Shown here one piece after another: positions 27,226 to 37,065 of a stretch of DNA of 64,000 nucleotides. How positions within the stretch are numbered: position 1 is the stretch's first letter; every line of letters begins with the position of its first letter. The position numbers were made by a program, and so were the translations under genes. The stretch covers positions 186,001 to 250,000 of the forward strand of contig NZ_SOCT01000001.1 in the NCBI RefSeq assembly GCF_004364435.1, written 5' to 3'. The stretch comes from Pseudomonas sp. LP_7_YM (GTDB lineage: Bacteria; Pseudomonadota; Gammaproteobacteria; Pseudomonadales; Pseudomonadaceae). The notes under the pieces are model-generated. The model saw only the letters and a list, made by a program, of their open reading frames with translations. It was not told the origin of the DNA and did not search any database.

Positions 27226-27891
27226 ATGAAATCACTTCGTAGGATCAGTTTGCTTCTGATGGTGTTGCTGAGCGCTTGCGATGCTGGCAAGGACCCGGCT
27301 CCGCCTTCAAAAGTAGCGGCGCAATTATCTGTCGAAACGTCGGTGACCAAGCCGGCTCAAACAGCTACGCCTGTTGAGCCGTCGTCTGAAAAGGCGTCCC
27401 AGGCTGCTGCGCAGGTGCATGCGTTAAAACCTAATATGTCGGTGGTGCCGGTGGTTGCTGCAAGCAGGTCAGATCCTCCTCATGCAGCAGCTAGCGAGCA
27501 AAAGACTGCAAGCGCCAACGCTAAATCAGCCAAGGTCAAAGCGGATAATGCCGAGATCGCGCACCGCGCACCGGTCGCGAGCAAGAGCAAAGCTGCATCC
27601 AAAGTCGTAAGGGACACTCACCTGCCCAAGGCTGCCTTGGACTTGAGCCTGCCGCCGGAAATGGTCAAGCAATTGGCCCCGCCACCAGGCGTCATCACTG
27701 CGGCCTCAAAACCCAGGAGCCCGGCAGCCGGGGCCAAACCCCTATTGCCAAAGATGTTCCCTGACGCTGAAAGCGATTCGGACTTCCAGCTTCAAGGGCG
27801 TTTGTTGAGCAACGAAATGCAGCTCCAATTGCGTAACGATTCGCGCAAGGACGTCGAGGGCGCCGCCCTTGATTTCAAGTTCAAGCAGTAA
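27226..27891 (+). CDS. low-complexity Ala/Lys/Pro-rich lipoprotein, function unknown
   Basis: 221 residues from the ATG at 27226; upstream codons overlap the previous gene and are not used. The N-terminus is a lipoprotein signal (ISLLLMVLLSAC, Cys18 or so). Residues about 25-180 are low-complexity, rich in Ala, Lys, Pro and Ser. The last 35 residues (DFQLQGRLLSNEMQLQLRND and on) look folded and may form a small beta unit. Such proteins are sometimes mis-annotated as translation initiation factor 2-like because of composition. No domain recognised. Confidence 0.7.
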   Translation: MKSLRRISLLLMVLLSACDAGKDPAPPSKVAAQLSVETSVTKPAQTATPVEPSSEKASQAAAQVHALKPNMSVVPVVAASRSDPPHAAASEQKTASANAKSAKVKADNAEIAHRAPVASKSKAASKVVRDTHLPKAALDLSLPPEMVKQLAPPPGVITAASKPRSPAAGAKPLLPKMFPDAESDSDFQLQGRLLSNEMQLQLRNDSRKDVEGAALDFKFKQ

Positions 27892-27987
27892 TAACCGTTC
27901 CTTCCCGCCCAAAGCAGTCGTTTTCAAACGTGCGTTTAAGCGGGTAAGATCCGGTCACCTCCCACCATCTCCTGTGAGAATGTTTCC

Positions 27988-28248
27988 ATGGAATGCCGTC
28001 CGGGCTGTGGCGCTTGCTGCATTGCACCTTCGATTTCCTCGCCGATTCCAGGCATGCCGCAGGGCAAGTCTGCAGGCGAGCGCTGCGTGCAGCTTTCCGT
28101 CGACTTGCTGTGCCTGATCTTCGGCGAGCCTGATCGACCGGCGGTATGCAGCAGCTTTTCGGCGGATCGCGAAGTCTGTGGTGAAAGTTCCGAGGAAGCC
28201 GTTCGCTTGATTGGCTGGTGGGAGCAGGCCACCTGCGTCGCTTGTTGA
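27988..28248 (+). CDS. YkgJ-family cysteine-cluster protein
   Basis: 86 residues with a metal-binding-type N-terminal cluster CRPGCGACC and further Cys at positions near 33, 42, 54, 64 and at the C-terminus (ATCVAC). This matches small YkgJ-family (zinc- or iron-binding) proteins. The GKSAGERCVQL and PAVCSSF segments are typical. The function of the family is unknown. It stands alone, 74 bp before the START-domain gene. Confidence 0.8.
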   Translation: MECRPGCGACCIAPSISSPIPGMPQGKSAGERCVQLSVDLLCLIFGEPDRPAVCSSFSADREVCGESSEEAVRLIGWWEQATCVAC

Positions 28249-28322
28249 ATGATAGGGCGGCCTGAATCTGCACTGCACGGCATCTGTTCTGCCTCTGAAC
28301 TTCAGACAATAAGGAATAAGAT

Positions 28323-28928
28323 ATGGGTTCGCTGTACCGAATTGCATTTGGAATGGGCATGGCTGTACTTGTTGCTGGCGCTGTCCAGGCCGATGACTGG
28401 AAAGTCGCCAAAGACGAAGACGGTATCAAGGTCTCGCTTAGTGAAGTCGCAGGCTCTCAGTACAAAGCCTATCAAGGCGTGACAACGGTCAAGGCCAGCA
28501 TCGCCACGTTGCGGAAATTGCAGGAGGACGTTGCGGGCGCATGTACATGGATTCACGAGTGCAAATCGCAGAAGATCCTTAAGCATGAGGGCGACAAGAC
28601 CTGGACTTACACCCAGTTCAACACGCCATGGCCCGTCACGCCGCGCGATTCGGTCCTGCAGATCACTACGGTTGAAGGGGCAGACGGTAGTCTGACTCGC
28701 ACACTTCTCGGCCAGCCCCGCTACATACCGGAAGAGAAAGGCTTTGTGCGAGTCGCGCAGGTCGAAGGCTTCTGGAAGCTTATCCCGAAAGGCCCGAACC
28801 TTACTGAGATCACCTATCAGGTGCATACCGAACCGGGCGGCAGCGTGCCGTCTTGGGTCGCCAACAAGTTCGTCGTGGACGCACCCTTCAATACCTTGAA
28901 AACGCTTAGGGAAAGAGCGGAAAAGTGA
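28323..28928 (+). CDS. secreted START-domain protein
   Basis: 201 residues. Signal peptide AFGMGMAVLVAGAVQA, cleaved before DDWKV. The mature part is a START/SRPBCC-like lipid-binding fold (DDWKVAKDEDGIKVSLSEV, TWTYTQFNTPWPVTPRDSVL, GFWKLIPKGPNLTEITYQVH), as in other Pseudomonas exported START proteins. A periplasmic lipid- or hydrophobe-binding role is inferred from the family; no ligand is known. The gene ends at a shared terminator convergent with gltA. Confidence 0.88.
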   Translation: MGSLYRIAFGMGMAVLVAGAVQADDWKVAKDEDGIKVSLSEVAGSQYKAYQGVTTVKASIATLRKLQEDVAGACTWIHECKSQKILKHEGDKTWTYTQFNTPWPVTPRDSVLQITTVEGADGSLTRTLLGQPRYIPEEKGFVRVAQVEGFWKLIPKGPNLTEITYQVHTEPGGSVPSWVANKFVVDAPFNTLKTLRERAEK

Positions 28929-28959
28929 TCGGGTGACCGATACAGTTCTTAGGAGAATG

Positions 28960-28991
28960 AAAAAAGGCTGCCACTGGCAGCCTTTTGTTTT
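28960..28991. terminator. bidirectional terminator between START gene and gltA
   Basis: AAAAGGCTGCC (28962-28972) pairs with GGCAGCCTTTT (28976-28986) around ACT. T-runs are present on the 3' side of both strands. Confidence 0.95.
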
Positions 28992-29015
28992 CGGTGTCGC
29001 TCGCGGTGCAGTTAC

Positions 29016-30305
29016 TTACTTACGCTGTGCAAGCGGAACGATGTCCCGAGACACTTCGCCGGTGTACAGCTGGCGTGGGCGACCGATCTTGTACGGGCTG
29101 GAGAGCATTTCTTTCCAGTGCGAGATCCAGCCGACGGTACGCGCCAGTGCGAAAATCACGGTGAACATGCTGGTCGGAATGCCGATCGCCTTGAGAATGA
29201 TGCCCGAGTAGAAGTCGACGTTCGGGTACAGCGAGCGCTCGATGAAGTACGGATCGGTCAGCGCGATCTCTTCCAGGCGCATTGCCAGCTCCAATTGCGG
29301 ATCATTGGTGATACCCAGCTCGCGCAACACTTCGTCACAGGTCTGTTTCATCACGGTGGCGCGTGGGTCACGGTTCTTGTAGACCCGGTGACCGAAGCCC
29401 ATCAGCTTGAACGGATCGTTCTTGTCCTTGGCCTTGGCGATGAACGTGTCGATGTTCGAAACATCGCCTATTTCATCGAGCATGGTCAGTACGGCTTCGT
29501 TGGCGCCGCCGTGGGCAGGGCCCCAAAGCGCAGCGATACCGGCGGCGATACAGGCGAACGGGTTGGCGCCCGAAGAGCCGGCCATACGCACGGTGGAAGT
29601 CGACGCGTTCTGTTCGTGGTCGGCGTGCAGGATGAAGATCCGGTCCATCGCCTTGGCCAGCGTCGGACTGATCGGTTTTATCTCGCATGGCGTGTTGAAC
29701 ATCATGTGCAGGAAGTTTTCCGCATAACTGAGGTCGTTGCGCGGATACATCATGGGCTGGCCCATGGAGTATTTGTAAACCATCGCGGCGAGGGTCGGCA
29801 TCTTGGCGACCAGACGGATCGCGGAGATTTCCCGGTGCTGCGGGTTATTGATGTCCAGCGAGTCGTGGTAGAACGCCGACAGGGCACCGACAACGCCGCA
29901 CATGACGGCCATCGGGTGGGCGTCGCGACGGAAACCGTTGAAGAACGTCTTGAGCTGTTCGTGCACCATGGTGTGATTCTTCACGGTGACGACGAATTGG
30001 GCTTTCTGCTCGGCGGTCGGCAGTTCGCCGTTGAGCAGCAGGTAGCAGGTTTCCAGGTAGTCCGATTGCTCGGCCAGCTGTTCGATCGGGTAGCCGCGGT
30101 GCAGCAGAATGCCATTGTCACCGTCGATGTAGGTGATCTTGGATTCGCATGAGGCGGTCGACATGAAGCCTGGGTCGAATGTGAAGCGTCCGGTGGCGGT
30201 CAGGCCGCGTACATCGATTACATCGGGACCAACTGTGCCGGTCAGTATGGGCAGCTCGACGGGGGCTGCGCCCTCGATGATCAACTGCGCTTTTTTGTCA
30301 GCCAT
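29016..30305 (-). CDS. gltA: citrate synthase
   Basis: Condenses oxaloacetate and acetyl-CoA, the entry step of the TCA cycle. 429 residues, the hexameric Gram-negative type. Catalytic-region His and Asp residues lie in [30 protein letters not shown] and [19 protein letters not shown]. Divergent from the sdh-suc operon with a back-to-back promoter arrangement. The start is preceded by AGGAGGCC on the minus strand. Confidence 0.98.
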   Translation of the reverse strand: MADKKAQLIIEGAAPVELPILTGTVGPDVIDVRGLTATGRFTFDPGFMSTASCESKITYIDGDNGILLHRGYPIEQLAEQSDYLETCYLLLNGELPTAEQKAQFVVTVKNHTMVHEQLKTFFNGFRRDAHPMAVMCGVVGALSAFYHDSLDINNPQHREISAIRLVAKMPTLAAMVYKYSMGQPMMYPRNDLSYAENFLHMMFNTPCEIKPISPTLAKAMDRIFILHADHEQNASTSTVRMAGSSGANPFACIAAGIAALWGPAHGGANEAVLTMLDEIGDVSNIDTFIAKAKDKNDPFKLMGFGHRVYKNRDPRATVMKQTCDEVLRELGITNDPQLELAMRLEEIALTDPYFIERSLYPNVDFYSGIILKAIGIPTSMFTVIFALARTVGWISHWKEMLSSPYKIGRPRQLYTGEVSRDIVPLAQRK

Positions 30306-30363
30306 GTGGCCTCCTAATTATGCTTCAAATCATCAGACAGGCCCCCCACGCAGGGCCCGCATC

Positions 30364-30391
30364 ACTATAGTGAGATAAATTCTAAAGTCAA
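30364..30391 (-). promoter_or_regulatory. gltA promoter
   Basis: Minus strand: TTGACT (30386-30391), 16-base spacer, TATAGT (30364-30369), about 60 bp before the gltA start. Good sigma-70 match. Confidence 0.7.
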
Positions 30392-30504
30392 TTTGCCAAA
30401 AGTGTTGTGGAAGAGGGGTTTAACCAGCGGTTTCCTCGAAATTCCCTGCCGTTTACGCCTTTTATTCCGCTTGCACAATCCGCCATTAGGGAAGGGTGGG
30501 TGCG

Positions 30505-30533
30505 TTGTCATTAGTTGGCTAACTGTCTATACT
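30505..30533 (+). promoter_or_regulatory. sdhCDAB promoter
   Basis: TTGTCA (30505-30510), 17-base spacer, TATACT (30528-30533). This gives a leader of about 125 nt before sdhC. The remaining 30534-30667 leader has no gene. Confidence 0.75.
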
Positions 30534-30667
30534 CGGCGTCCGACCGCCAAGGGCTTTCAGGCCTGCTTTTCTGGGGGTCGTCACTTCGTGGGTAGTGGGT
30601 ACCTGACCAGTGCACTTCCCAACAACTTTGCCCTGATTGTTAGGGCTCTTCAGTGTGAAAAAAAGCC

Positions 30668-31042
30668 GTGAAAAGCCAACGACCTGTAAACCTAGACCTA
30701 AGGACCATCAAACTCCCTGTCACTGCTTACACGTCCATTCTTCATCGCATCTCCGGTGTCATCCTCTTTGTCGGCATTGCCATCATGCTCTACGCATTGG
30801 ACAAGTCGCTAAGTTCCGAGGAAGGCTTCGCCGCGGTGAAAGCGTGTATGACCAGTCCTCTGGCCAAGCTTGTGATCTGGGGTCTCCTGTCCGCCCTGCT
30901 TTATCACCTGGTGGCGGGCATCCGTCATCTGATCATGGATGCGGGTATCGGCGAGACGCTGGAAGGCGGCAAGCTAGGCTCGAAAATCGTTATCGTCATC
31001 TCGGTGGTGATAATTGTTCTGGCAGGAGTATGGATATGGTAA
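30668..31042 (+). CDS. sdhC: succinate dehydrogenase cytochrome b556 subunit
   Basis: Membrane anchor that binds haem b and ubiquinone in complex II. 124 residues from a GTG start (MKSQRPVNLDLRTIKLPVTA), the same N-terminus as in other pseudomonads. The family signature HRISGVILF is followed by three membrane helices; LLYHLVAGIRHLIMD carries the probable haem-ligand His. The stop overlaps the sdhD start region by seven bases. Confidence 0.96.
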   Translation: MKSQRPVNLDLRTIKLPVTAYTSILHRISGVILFVGIAIMLYALDKSLSSEEGFAAVKACMTSPLAKLVIWGLLSALLYHLVAGIRHLIMDAGIGETLEGGKLGSKIVIVISVVIIVLAGVWIW

Positions 31043-31404
31043 CCAACGTCACAAACCTGTCTCGTTCGGGCCTCTACGACTGGATGGCGCAACGCGTCTC
31101 TGCTGTCGTGCTCGCGGCTTATTTCATTTTCCTGATCGGATACCTGATCGCGCACCCTGGCATTGATTTCGCCGCGTGGCACGCTCTCTTCTCCCATACC
31201 GGAATGCGCATCTTCAGCCTGCTGGCACTTGTTGCCCTGAGCGCTCACGCCTGGGTTGGCATGTGGACCATCGCGACCGACTACCTGACGCCGATGGCGC
31301 TGGGCAAGTCTGCACTGGCTGTGCGTTTCCTTTTCCAGGCGGTTTGCGGCATTGCGATGTTCGCGTACTTCGTCTGGGGTGTGCAGATTCTTTGGGGTAT
31401 CTGA
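31036..31404 (+). CDS. sdhD: succinate dehydrogenase hydrophobic membrane anchor subunit
   Basis: 122 residues (MVTNVTNLSRSGLYDWMAQR). AGGAG at 31024-31028 favours the ATG at 31036 over the one at 31030. Three membrane helices; SAHAWVGMWTIATDY is the conserved haem/quinone-site segment. A longer open frame from 30637 joins non-coding sequence to this gene and should not be used as its start. sdhA begins three bases after the stop. Confidence 0.96.
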   Translation: MVTNVTNLSRSGLYDWMAQRVSAVVLAAYFIFLIGYLIAHPGIDFAAWHALFSHTGMRIFSLLALVALSAHAWVGMWTIATDYLTPMALGKSALAVRFLFQAVCGIAMFAYFVWGVQILWGI

Positions 31405-31407
31405 TTC

Positions 31408-33180
31408 ATGGCTAACATTAATACACTCTCATTCGATGCCATTATCATCGGTGGCGGCGGTGCAGGCATGCGTGCTGCATTGCAGCTGGCCGAGGGCGGC
31501 CACAAGACCGCTGTCGTCACCAAGGTCTTCCCGACCCGTTCGCACACTGTGTCCGCACAGGGCGGCATTACCTGCGCCATTGCTTCGGCCGACCCGAACG
31601 ATGATTGGCGCTGGCACATGTACGACACCGTCAAGGGTTCCGACTACATCGGTGACCAGGACGCTATCGAGTACATGTGTCAGGAAGGCCCGGCTGCGGT
31701 CTTCGAACTGGACCACATGGGGCTGCCGTTCTCGCGTACCGAGACCGGCCGTATCTACCAGCGTCCGTTCGGTGGCCAGTCCAAGGACTTCGGCAAGGGC
31801 GGTCAGGCTGCACGTACGTGTGCCGCGTCCGACCGTACCGGTCACGCTCTGCTGCATACGCTTTATCAGGGTAACCTGAAAGCAGGCACCACCTTCCTGA
31901 ATGAGTATTACGCTGTTGACCTGGTGAAGAACCAGGATGGCGCGTTCGTGGGCGTGATTGCCATCTGCATCGAAACCGGCGAAACCATGTACATTCGCGC
32001 CAAGGCGACTGTGCTGGCCACAGGCGGCGCTGGCCGCATCTATGCCTCCACCACCAATGCGTTGATCAATACCGGGGACGGTATCGGCATGGCGCTGCGT
32101 GCAGGCGTACCGGTTCAGGACATCGAAATGTGGCAGTTCCACCCAACCGGCATTGCCGGCGCAGGTGTACTGGTCACTGAAGGTTGCCGCGGCGAAGGCG
32201 GTTACCTGATCAACAAGCATGGCGAGCGTTTCATGGAGCGTTATGCTCCGAATGCCAAGGACCTCGCGGGTCGTGATGTCGTGGCGCGTTCCATGGTCAA
32301 GGAAATCATCGCGGGTAACGGTTGCGGTCCTAACGGCGACCACGTGATGCTGAAACTCGATCACCTGGGCGAAGAGGTGCTGCACAGCCGTCTGCCAGGT
32401 ATCTGTGAGCTGTCCAAGACGTTCGCTCACGTCGATCCAGTCATTGCGCCAGTGCCTGTGGTTCCGACCTGTCACTATATGATGGGTGGTGTAGCCACCA
32501 ATATTCATGGCCAGGCCATGACCCAAAACGCTGAAGGCAAGGATCAGATCATTCCTGGCCTGTTCGCGGTAGGCGAAGTGGCGTGCGTATCGGTTCACGG
32601 TGCCAACCGCCTGGGTGGCAACTCGTTGCTCGACCTGGTGGTGTTCGGTCGCGCGGCCGGTCTGCATCTGGAAAAAGCGCTCACTGACGGTATCGAGTAC
32701 GCCGAAGCCAGCAACACGGATATCGACGTCGCCATGAGTCGCCTGAACAGCCTCAATGAGCGCACCGATGGCGAAGACGTCGCCACCTTGCGTCGTGAGC
32801 TGCAAAACTGCATGCAAAACTATTTCGGCGTGTTCCGCACCGGCGAATACATGCAGAAAGGCATCGAGCAATTGGCTGACCTGCGTGGTCGTATCGCCAA
32901 CGTCAAGATCAACGACAAGTCTCAGGGCTTCAATACCGCGCGTATTGAAGCGCTGGAGCTGCAGAACCTGCTGGAAGTTGCCGAGGCCACTGCAGTCGCT
33001 GCTGAAGTGCGTAAAGAGTCCCGCGGCGCTCACGCCCGTGAGGACTTCGAAGATCGCGACGATGAAAACTGGCTGTGCCACACCCTGTATTTCCCGGGTG
33101 AAAAGCGCGTAGCCAAGCGTGCCGTGAACTTCTCACCAAAGACTGTTCCGACTTTTGAACCAAAGATTCGGACTTATTAA
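31408..33180 (+). CDS. sdhA: succinate dehydrogenase flavoprotein subunit
   Basis: Oxidises succinate to fumarate with covalently bound FAD. 590 residues. FAD motif [20 protein letters not shown]; the flavinylated His is in [11 protein letters not shown]. Active-site segments are [20 protein letters not shown] and [20 protein letters not shown]. The C-terminal region [17 protein letters not shown] is standard. Confidence 0.98.
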   Translation: MANINTLSFDAIIIGGGGAGMRAALQLAEGGHKTAVVTKVFPTRSHTVSAQGGITCAIASADPNDDWRWHMYDTVKGSDYIGDQDAIEYMCQEGPAAVFELDHMGLPFSRTETGRIYQRPFGGQSKDFGKGGQAARTCAASDRTGHALLHTLYQGNLKAGTTFLNEYYAVDLVKNQDGAFVGVIAICIETGETMYIRAKATVLATGGAGRIYASTTNALINTGDGIGMALRAGVPVQDIEMWQFHPTGIAGAGVLVTEGCRGEGGYLINKHGERFMERYAPNAKDLAGRDVVARSMVKEIIAGNGCGPNGDHVMLKLDHLGEEVLHSRLPGICELSKTFAHVDPVIAPVPVVPTCHYMMGGVATNIHGQAMTQNAEGKDQIIPGLFAVGEVACVSVHGANRLGGNSLLDLVVFGRAAGLHLEKALTDGIEYAEASNTDIDVAMSRLNSLNERTDGEDVATLRRELQNCMQNYFGVFRTGEYMQKGIEQLADLRGRIANVKINDKSQGFNTARIEALELQNLLEVAEATAVAAEVRKESRGAHAREDFEDRDDENWLCHTLYFPGEKRVAKRAVNFSPKTVPTFEPKIRTY

Positions 33181-33191
33181 GGGTGGCTGCC

Positions 33192-33896
33192 ATGTTGAAA
33201 GTTGAAGTTTATCGCTACAACCCTGATATCGACACAGCGCCCAAGACCCAGGTGTTCGACGTCGACACCGGTGGCAAGGACCTGATGGTTCTGGACGTGC
33301 TGGCGCTGATCAAGGAGCAGGACGAAGGCTTCTCGTATCGCCGCTCTTGCCGTGAAGGCGTTTGCGGTTCCGACGGCATGAACATCAACGGCAAGAACGG
33401 CCTGGCGTGTATCACGCCGCTGTCTGCTGTCGTGAAGAACAACAAGCTGGTGGTGCGTCCGCTGCCTGGCTTGCCGGTCATTCGTGACCTGGTCGTCGAT
33501 ATGAGCATCTTCTACAAGCAGTACGAGAAGGTGAAGCCTTTCCTGCAGAACGATACGCCGGCTCCGGCCATCGAGCGTCTGCAGTCGCCTGAAGAGCGCG
33601 AGAAGCTGGATGGTCTGTATGAGTGCATCCTGTGCGCTTGCTGCTCGACTTCCTGCCCTTCGTTCTGGTGGAACCCTGACAAGTTCCTCGGTCCGGCTGC
33701 GCTGCTGCAAGCCTACCGCTTCCTGGCCGACAGCCGTGACACCAAGACCCAGGAACGCCTGGCATCGCTCGATGACCCGTTCAGTGTGTTCCGTTGCCGC
33801 GGAATCATGAACTGCGTGAGTGTCTGCCCCAAAGGCCTGAATCCCACCAAGGCTATCGGTCACGTTCGCAGCATGCTTCTCACCAGCGGTGTCTGA
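33192..33896 (+). CDS. sdhB: succinate dehydrogenase iron-sulfur subunit
   Basis: 234 residues from the ATG at 33192 (MLKVEVYRYNPD); a GTG three codons earlier is less likely. Three clusters are visible: [2Fe-2S] in SCREGVCGSDGMNI with a later Cys in GLACIT, [4Fe-4S] in CILCACCSTSCP, and [3Fe-4S] in CRGIMNCVSVCPKGLNP. It carries electrons from SdhA to the quinone site in SdhCD. It is the last sdh gene before a 296-bp gap to sucA. Confidence 0.98.
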   Translation: MLKVEVYRYNPDIDTAPKTQVFDVDTGGKDLMVLDVLALIKEQDEGFSYRRSCREGVCGSDGMNINGKNGLACITPLSAVVKNNKLVVRPLPGLPVIRDLVVDMSIFYKQYEKVKPFLQNDTPAPAIERLQSPEEREKLDGLYECILCACCSTSCPSFWWNPDKFLGPAALLQAYRFLADSRDTKTQERLASLDDPFSVFRCRGIMNCVSVCPKGLNPTKAIGHVRSMLLTSGV

Positions 33897-34104
33897 TATT
33901 CGTTGCACCCGTAGCATTGATGCATAGCGGTATTTGAAACTGTTGTACCCGCAAACGCTGCGGCGCAGGCTTCAACCGGCGCCGTAGTTTTAACCTGAGC
34001 AGCGGTCATGTGGCTGCGGCTCTTATTTTGAAGAAATGAGACCAGCAGGGGCATCCGGGCTGGTACCCGGACTATCTGCGTGATCCTCGGCGACTGGGTG
34101 CAGT

Positions 34105-34126
34105 CAGCGACTTGATACAGTCGCTG
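34105..34126 (+). promoter_or_regulatory. hairpin in the sdhB-sucA spacer
   Basis: CAGCGACT (34105-34112) and AGTCGCTG (34119-34126) pair perfectly around TGATAC, 67 bp before sucA. There is no T-tract, so it is not a simple terminator. It could be an mRNA processing or stability element. Confidence 0.5.
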
Positions 34127-34192
34127 CATGGACTTTCAAATGTTGCTTGAGTGTCGACGCCGGTGGTGTCCCCTAACCGAGGGTGACCAAGC

Positions 34193-37024
34193 ATGCAAGA
34201 AAGCGTGATGCAGCGCATGTGGAACAGCGCCCACCTTTCCGGTGGTAACGCTGCCTATGTGGAAGAGCTCTACGAGCTCTACCTGCACGACCCTAACGCT
34301 GTGCCAGAAGAGTGGCGCACCTACTTTCAGACGTTGCCGGCTGACGGCAGCACTGCCACCGATGTATCGCACTCTACGGTTCGCGATCATTTCGTGTTGC
34401 TGGGAAAAAACCAGCGCCGCGCTCAGCCGGTCTCCGCCGGTAGCGTGAGCAGCGAACACGAGAAGAAGCAAGTCGAGGTGCTGCGACTGATCCAGGCGTT
34501 CCGTATGCGCGGCCATCAGGGTGCGCAACTCGACCCTCTGGGTTTGTGGAAGCGTACTGCGCCAGCTGACCTGTCGATCAACCATTACGGCCTGACCGAC
34601 GCTGACCTCGATACCACTTTCCGTGCCGGCGACCTGTTCATCGGCAAGGAGGAGGCGAGCCTACGCGAAATCGTTGACGCGTTGCAGAAGACATATTGCC
34701 GCACCATCGGCGCCGAGTTCACGCACATCGTCGATTCCAATCAGCGCAACTGGTTCATGCAGCGCCTTGAAAGCGTGCGCGGCCGTCCAGCTTATCCCGC
34801 CGACATTCAGAGCCATCTGCTTGAGCGCGTCACTGCGGCCGAGGGTCTGGAAAAGTACCTGGGGACCAAATACCCGGGCACCAAGCGTTTTGGTCTGGAA
34901 GGCGGCGAAAGCCTGATCCCGATGCTGGACGAGCTGATCCAGCGTTCCGGTTCCTACGGCACCAAGGAAGTCGTCATCGGCATGGCCCACCGCGGTCGTC
35001 TGAACGTGCTGGTCAACACTTTTGGCAAGAACCCTCGCGAGTTGTTCGACGAGTTCGAGGGCAAGAAGAAGGTCGAACTGGGCTCCGGTGACGTCAAATA
35101 CCACCAGGGCTTCTCATCCAACGTGATGACCACAGGTGGCGAAGTTCACCTGGCGATGGCGTTCAACCCGTCCCACCTGGAGATTGTGTCTCCTGTGGTG
35201 GAAGGTTCCGTGCGCGCCCGTCAGGACCGCCGCAACGATGCCACTGGCGAAAAAGTGCTGCCGATCTCCATCCACGGTGATGCTGCATTCGCAGGTCAGG
35301 GTGTGGTGCTCGAAACCTTCCAGATGTCGCAGACCCGCGGCTTCAAGACTGGCGGCACGATCCATATCGTGATCAACAACCAGGTGGGTTTCACCATCAG
35401 CAATCCGCTGGATGCGCGCTCGACCGAGTACGCGACCGACGTTGCCAAGATGATCCAGGCGCCGATTCTCCATGTGAATGGTGATGACCCGGAAGCCGTC
35501 ATGTTCGTGACCCAGCTGGCTATCGACTACCGCATGCAGTTCAAGCGAGACGTGGTGATCGATCTGGTCTGCTACCGTCGTCGTGGCCATAACGAGGCTG
35601 ACGAACCGAGCGGTACTCAACCGTTGATGTATCAGCAGATCTCCAAGCAGCGCACGACCCGTGAGCTGTATGCCGATTCTCTGGCTGCTTCCGGTATCCT
35701 CGATGCCGCCGCCGCTCAGGCGAAGGTCGACGAGTACCGCAACGCGCTGGACAACGGCATGCACGTGGTAAAAAGCCTGGTCAAAGAGCCGAACAAGGAA
35801 CTGTTCGTCGACTGGCGCCCGTATCTGGGCCATGCCTGGACTGCCCGTCATGATACCCGATTCGACCTCAAGACCCTGCAGGAACTGTCAGCCAAGTTGA
35901 TGGAGCTGCCGGAAGGCTTCGTGGTTCAGCGTCAGGTCCAGAAGATCTACGAGGACCGCCAGAAGATGCAAGTCGGTGGCCTGCCGATCAACTGGGGTTA
36001 CGCCGAAACCATGGCCTACGCCACTTTGGCGTTCGAGGGTCACCAGGTGCGTATCACCGGGCAGGACGTGGGTCGCGGTACGTTCTCGCATCGCCATGCC
36101 GTGCTGCACAACCAGAAAGACGCCGCCACCTACGTGCCGTTGCAGAATCTGTATGCCGGTCAGCCTCGCTTTGACCTGTATGATTCGTTCCTGTCGGAAG
36201 AAGCGGTGCTGGCATTCGAATACGGCTACTCGACCACTCAGCCAAATGCGCTGGTGATCTGGGAAGCCCAGTTCGGTGACTTCGCCAACGGTGCGCAGGT
36301 CGTGATCGACCAGTTCATCACCAGCGGCGAGCACAAGTGGGGCCGTCTGTGCGGTCTGACCATGCTGCTGCCACATGGCTACGAAGGTCAGGGCCCCGAA
36401 CACTCGTCAGCACGTCTCGAGCGTTACCTGCAGCTGTGCGCTGAGCACAACATTCAGGTGTGTGTACCGACCACCCCGGCTCAGATCTACCACCTGCTGC
36501 GCCGTCAGGTGATTCGTCCGTTGCGCAAGCCGCTGATCGTGCTCACGCCGAAGTCGTTGTTACGCCACAAACTGGCGATCTCAACCTTGGAAGATCTGGC
36601 CGAAGGCTCGTTTCAAACTGTCATTCCGGAAATCGAAACCCTCGATCCGGCCAAGGTGACGCGTCTGGTGCTCTGCAGTGGCAAGGTCTACTACGACCTG
36701 CTGGAAAAACGCCGTGCCGAAGGCCGCGAAGATATCGCTATCGTGCGTATTGAGCAGCTTTACCCGTTCCCGGAAGATGACCTGATGGACGCCATTGCGT
36801 CGTACACCAATCTGACCAACGTGGCCTGGTGTCAGGAAGAGCCGATGAACCAGGGCGCCTGGTACAGCAGCCAGCATCACTTGCGCCGTAGCATCGGCAA
36901 TCACAACCGCAATCTCGTTCTCGAGTACGCCGGCCGTGATGCTTCTGCGGCTCCTGCATGTGGTTACGCTTCGATGCACGCCGAACAGCAGGAAAAACTG
37001 CTGAAAGACGCGTTCACTGTTTAA
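34193..37024 (+). CDS. sucA: 2-oxoglutarate dehydrogenase E1 component
   Basis: Thiamine-diphosphate enzyme that decarboxylates 2-oxoglutarate and passes the succinyl group to SucB. 943 residues, full length. Conserved blocks are [30 protein letters not shown] [35 protein letters not shown] and [20 protein letters not shown]. The start codon follows GAGGGTGACCAAGC. sucB follows 41 bp after the stop. Confidence 0.98.
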   Translation: MQESVMQRMWNSAHLSGGNAAYVEELYELYLHDPNAVPEEWRTYFQTLPADGSTATDVSHSTVRDHFVLLGKNQRRAQPVSAGSVSSEHEKKQVEVLRLIQAFRMRGHQGAQLDPLGLWKRTAPADLSINHYGLTDADLDTTFRAGDLFIGKEEASLREIVDALQKTYCRTIGAEFTHIVDSNQRNWFMQRLESVRGRPAYPADIQSHLLERVTAAEGLEKYLGTKYPGTKRFGLEGGESLIPMLDELIQRSGSYGTKEVVIGMAHRGRLNVLVNTFGKNPRELFDEFEGKKKVELGSGDVKYHQGFSSNVMTTGGEVHLAMAFNPSHLEIVSPVVEGSVRARQDRRNDATGEKVLPISIHGDAAFAGQGVVLETFQMSQTRGFKTGGTIHIVINNQVGFTISNPLDARSTEYATDVAKMIQAPILHVNGDDPEAVMFVTQLAIDYRMQFKRDVVIDLVCYRRRGHNEADEPSGTQPLMYQQISKQRTTRELYADSLAASGILDAAAAQAKVDEYRNALDNGMHVVKSLVKEPNKELFVDWRPYLGHAWTARHDTRFDLKTLQELSAKLMELPEGFVVQRQVQKIYEDRQKMQVGGLPINWGYAETMAYATLAFEGHQVRITGQDVGRGTFSHRHAVLHNQKDAATYVPLQNLYAGQPRFDLYDSFLSEEAVLAFEYGYSTTQPNALVIWEAQFGDFANGAQVVIDQFITSGEHKWGRLCGLTMLLPHGYEGQGPEHSSARLERYLQLCAEHNIQVCVPTTPAQIYHLLRRQVIRPLRKPLIVLTPKSLLRHKLAISTLEDLAEGSFQTVIPEIETLDPAKVTRLVLCSGKVYYDLLEKRRAEGREDIAIVRIEQLYPFPEDDLMDAIASYTNLTNVAWCQEEPMNQGAWYSSQHHLRRSIGNHNRNLVLEYAGRDASAAPACGYASMHAEQQEKLLKDAFTV

Positions 37025-37065
37025 CGCCTTCGCGCATTAGAAACCGAATTAAGGAATTACAGACA

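Noticed and set aside
30637..31404. 255-codon plus frame that ends with the SdhD sequence
   Set aside because: Its first half is an out-of-frame reading of sdhC. The real sdhD starts at 31036, set by AGGAG and by the conserved N-terminus.
31429..33081. 550-codon minus-strand frame opposite sdhA
   Set aside because: Shadow of sdhA with no independent coding features. The same reasoning removes the long frames opposite sucB, lpd, sucC, sucD and leuB-asd.
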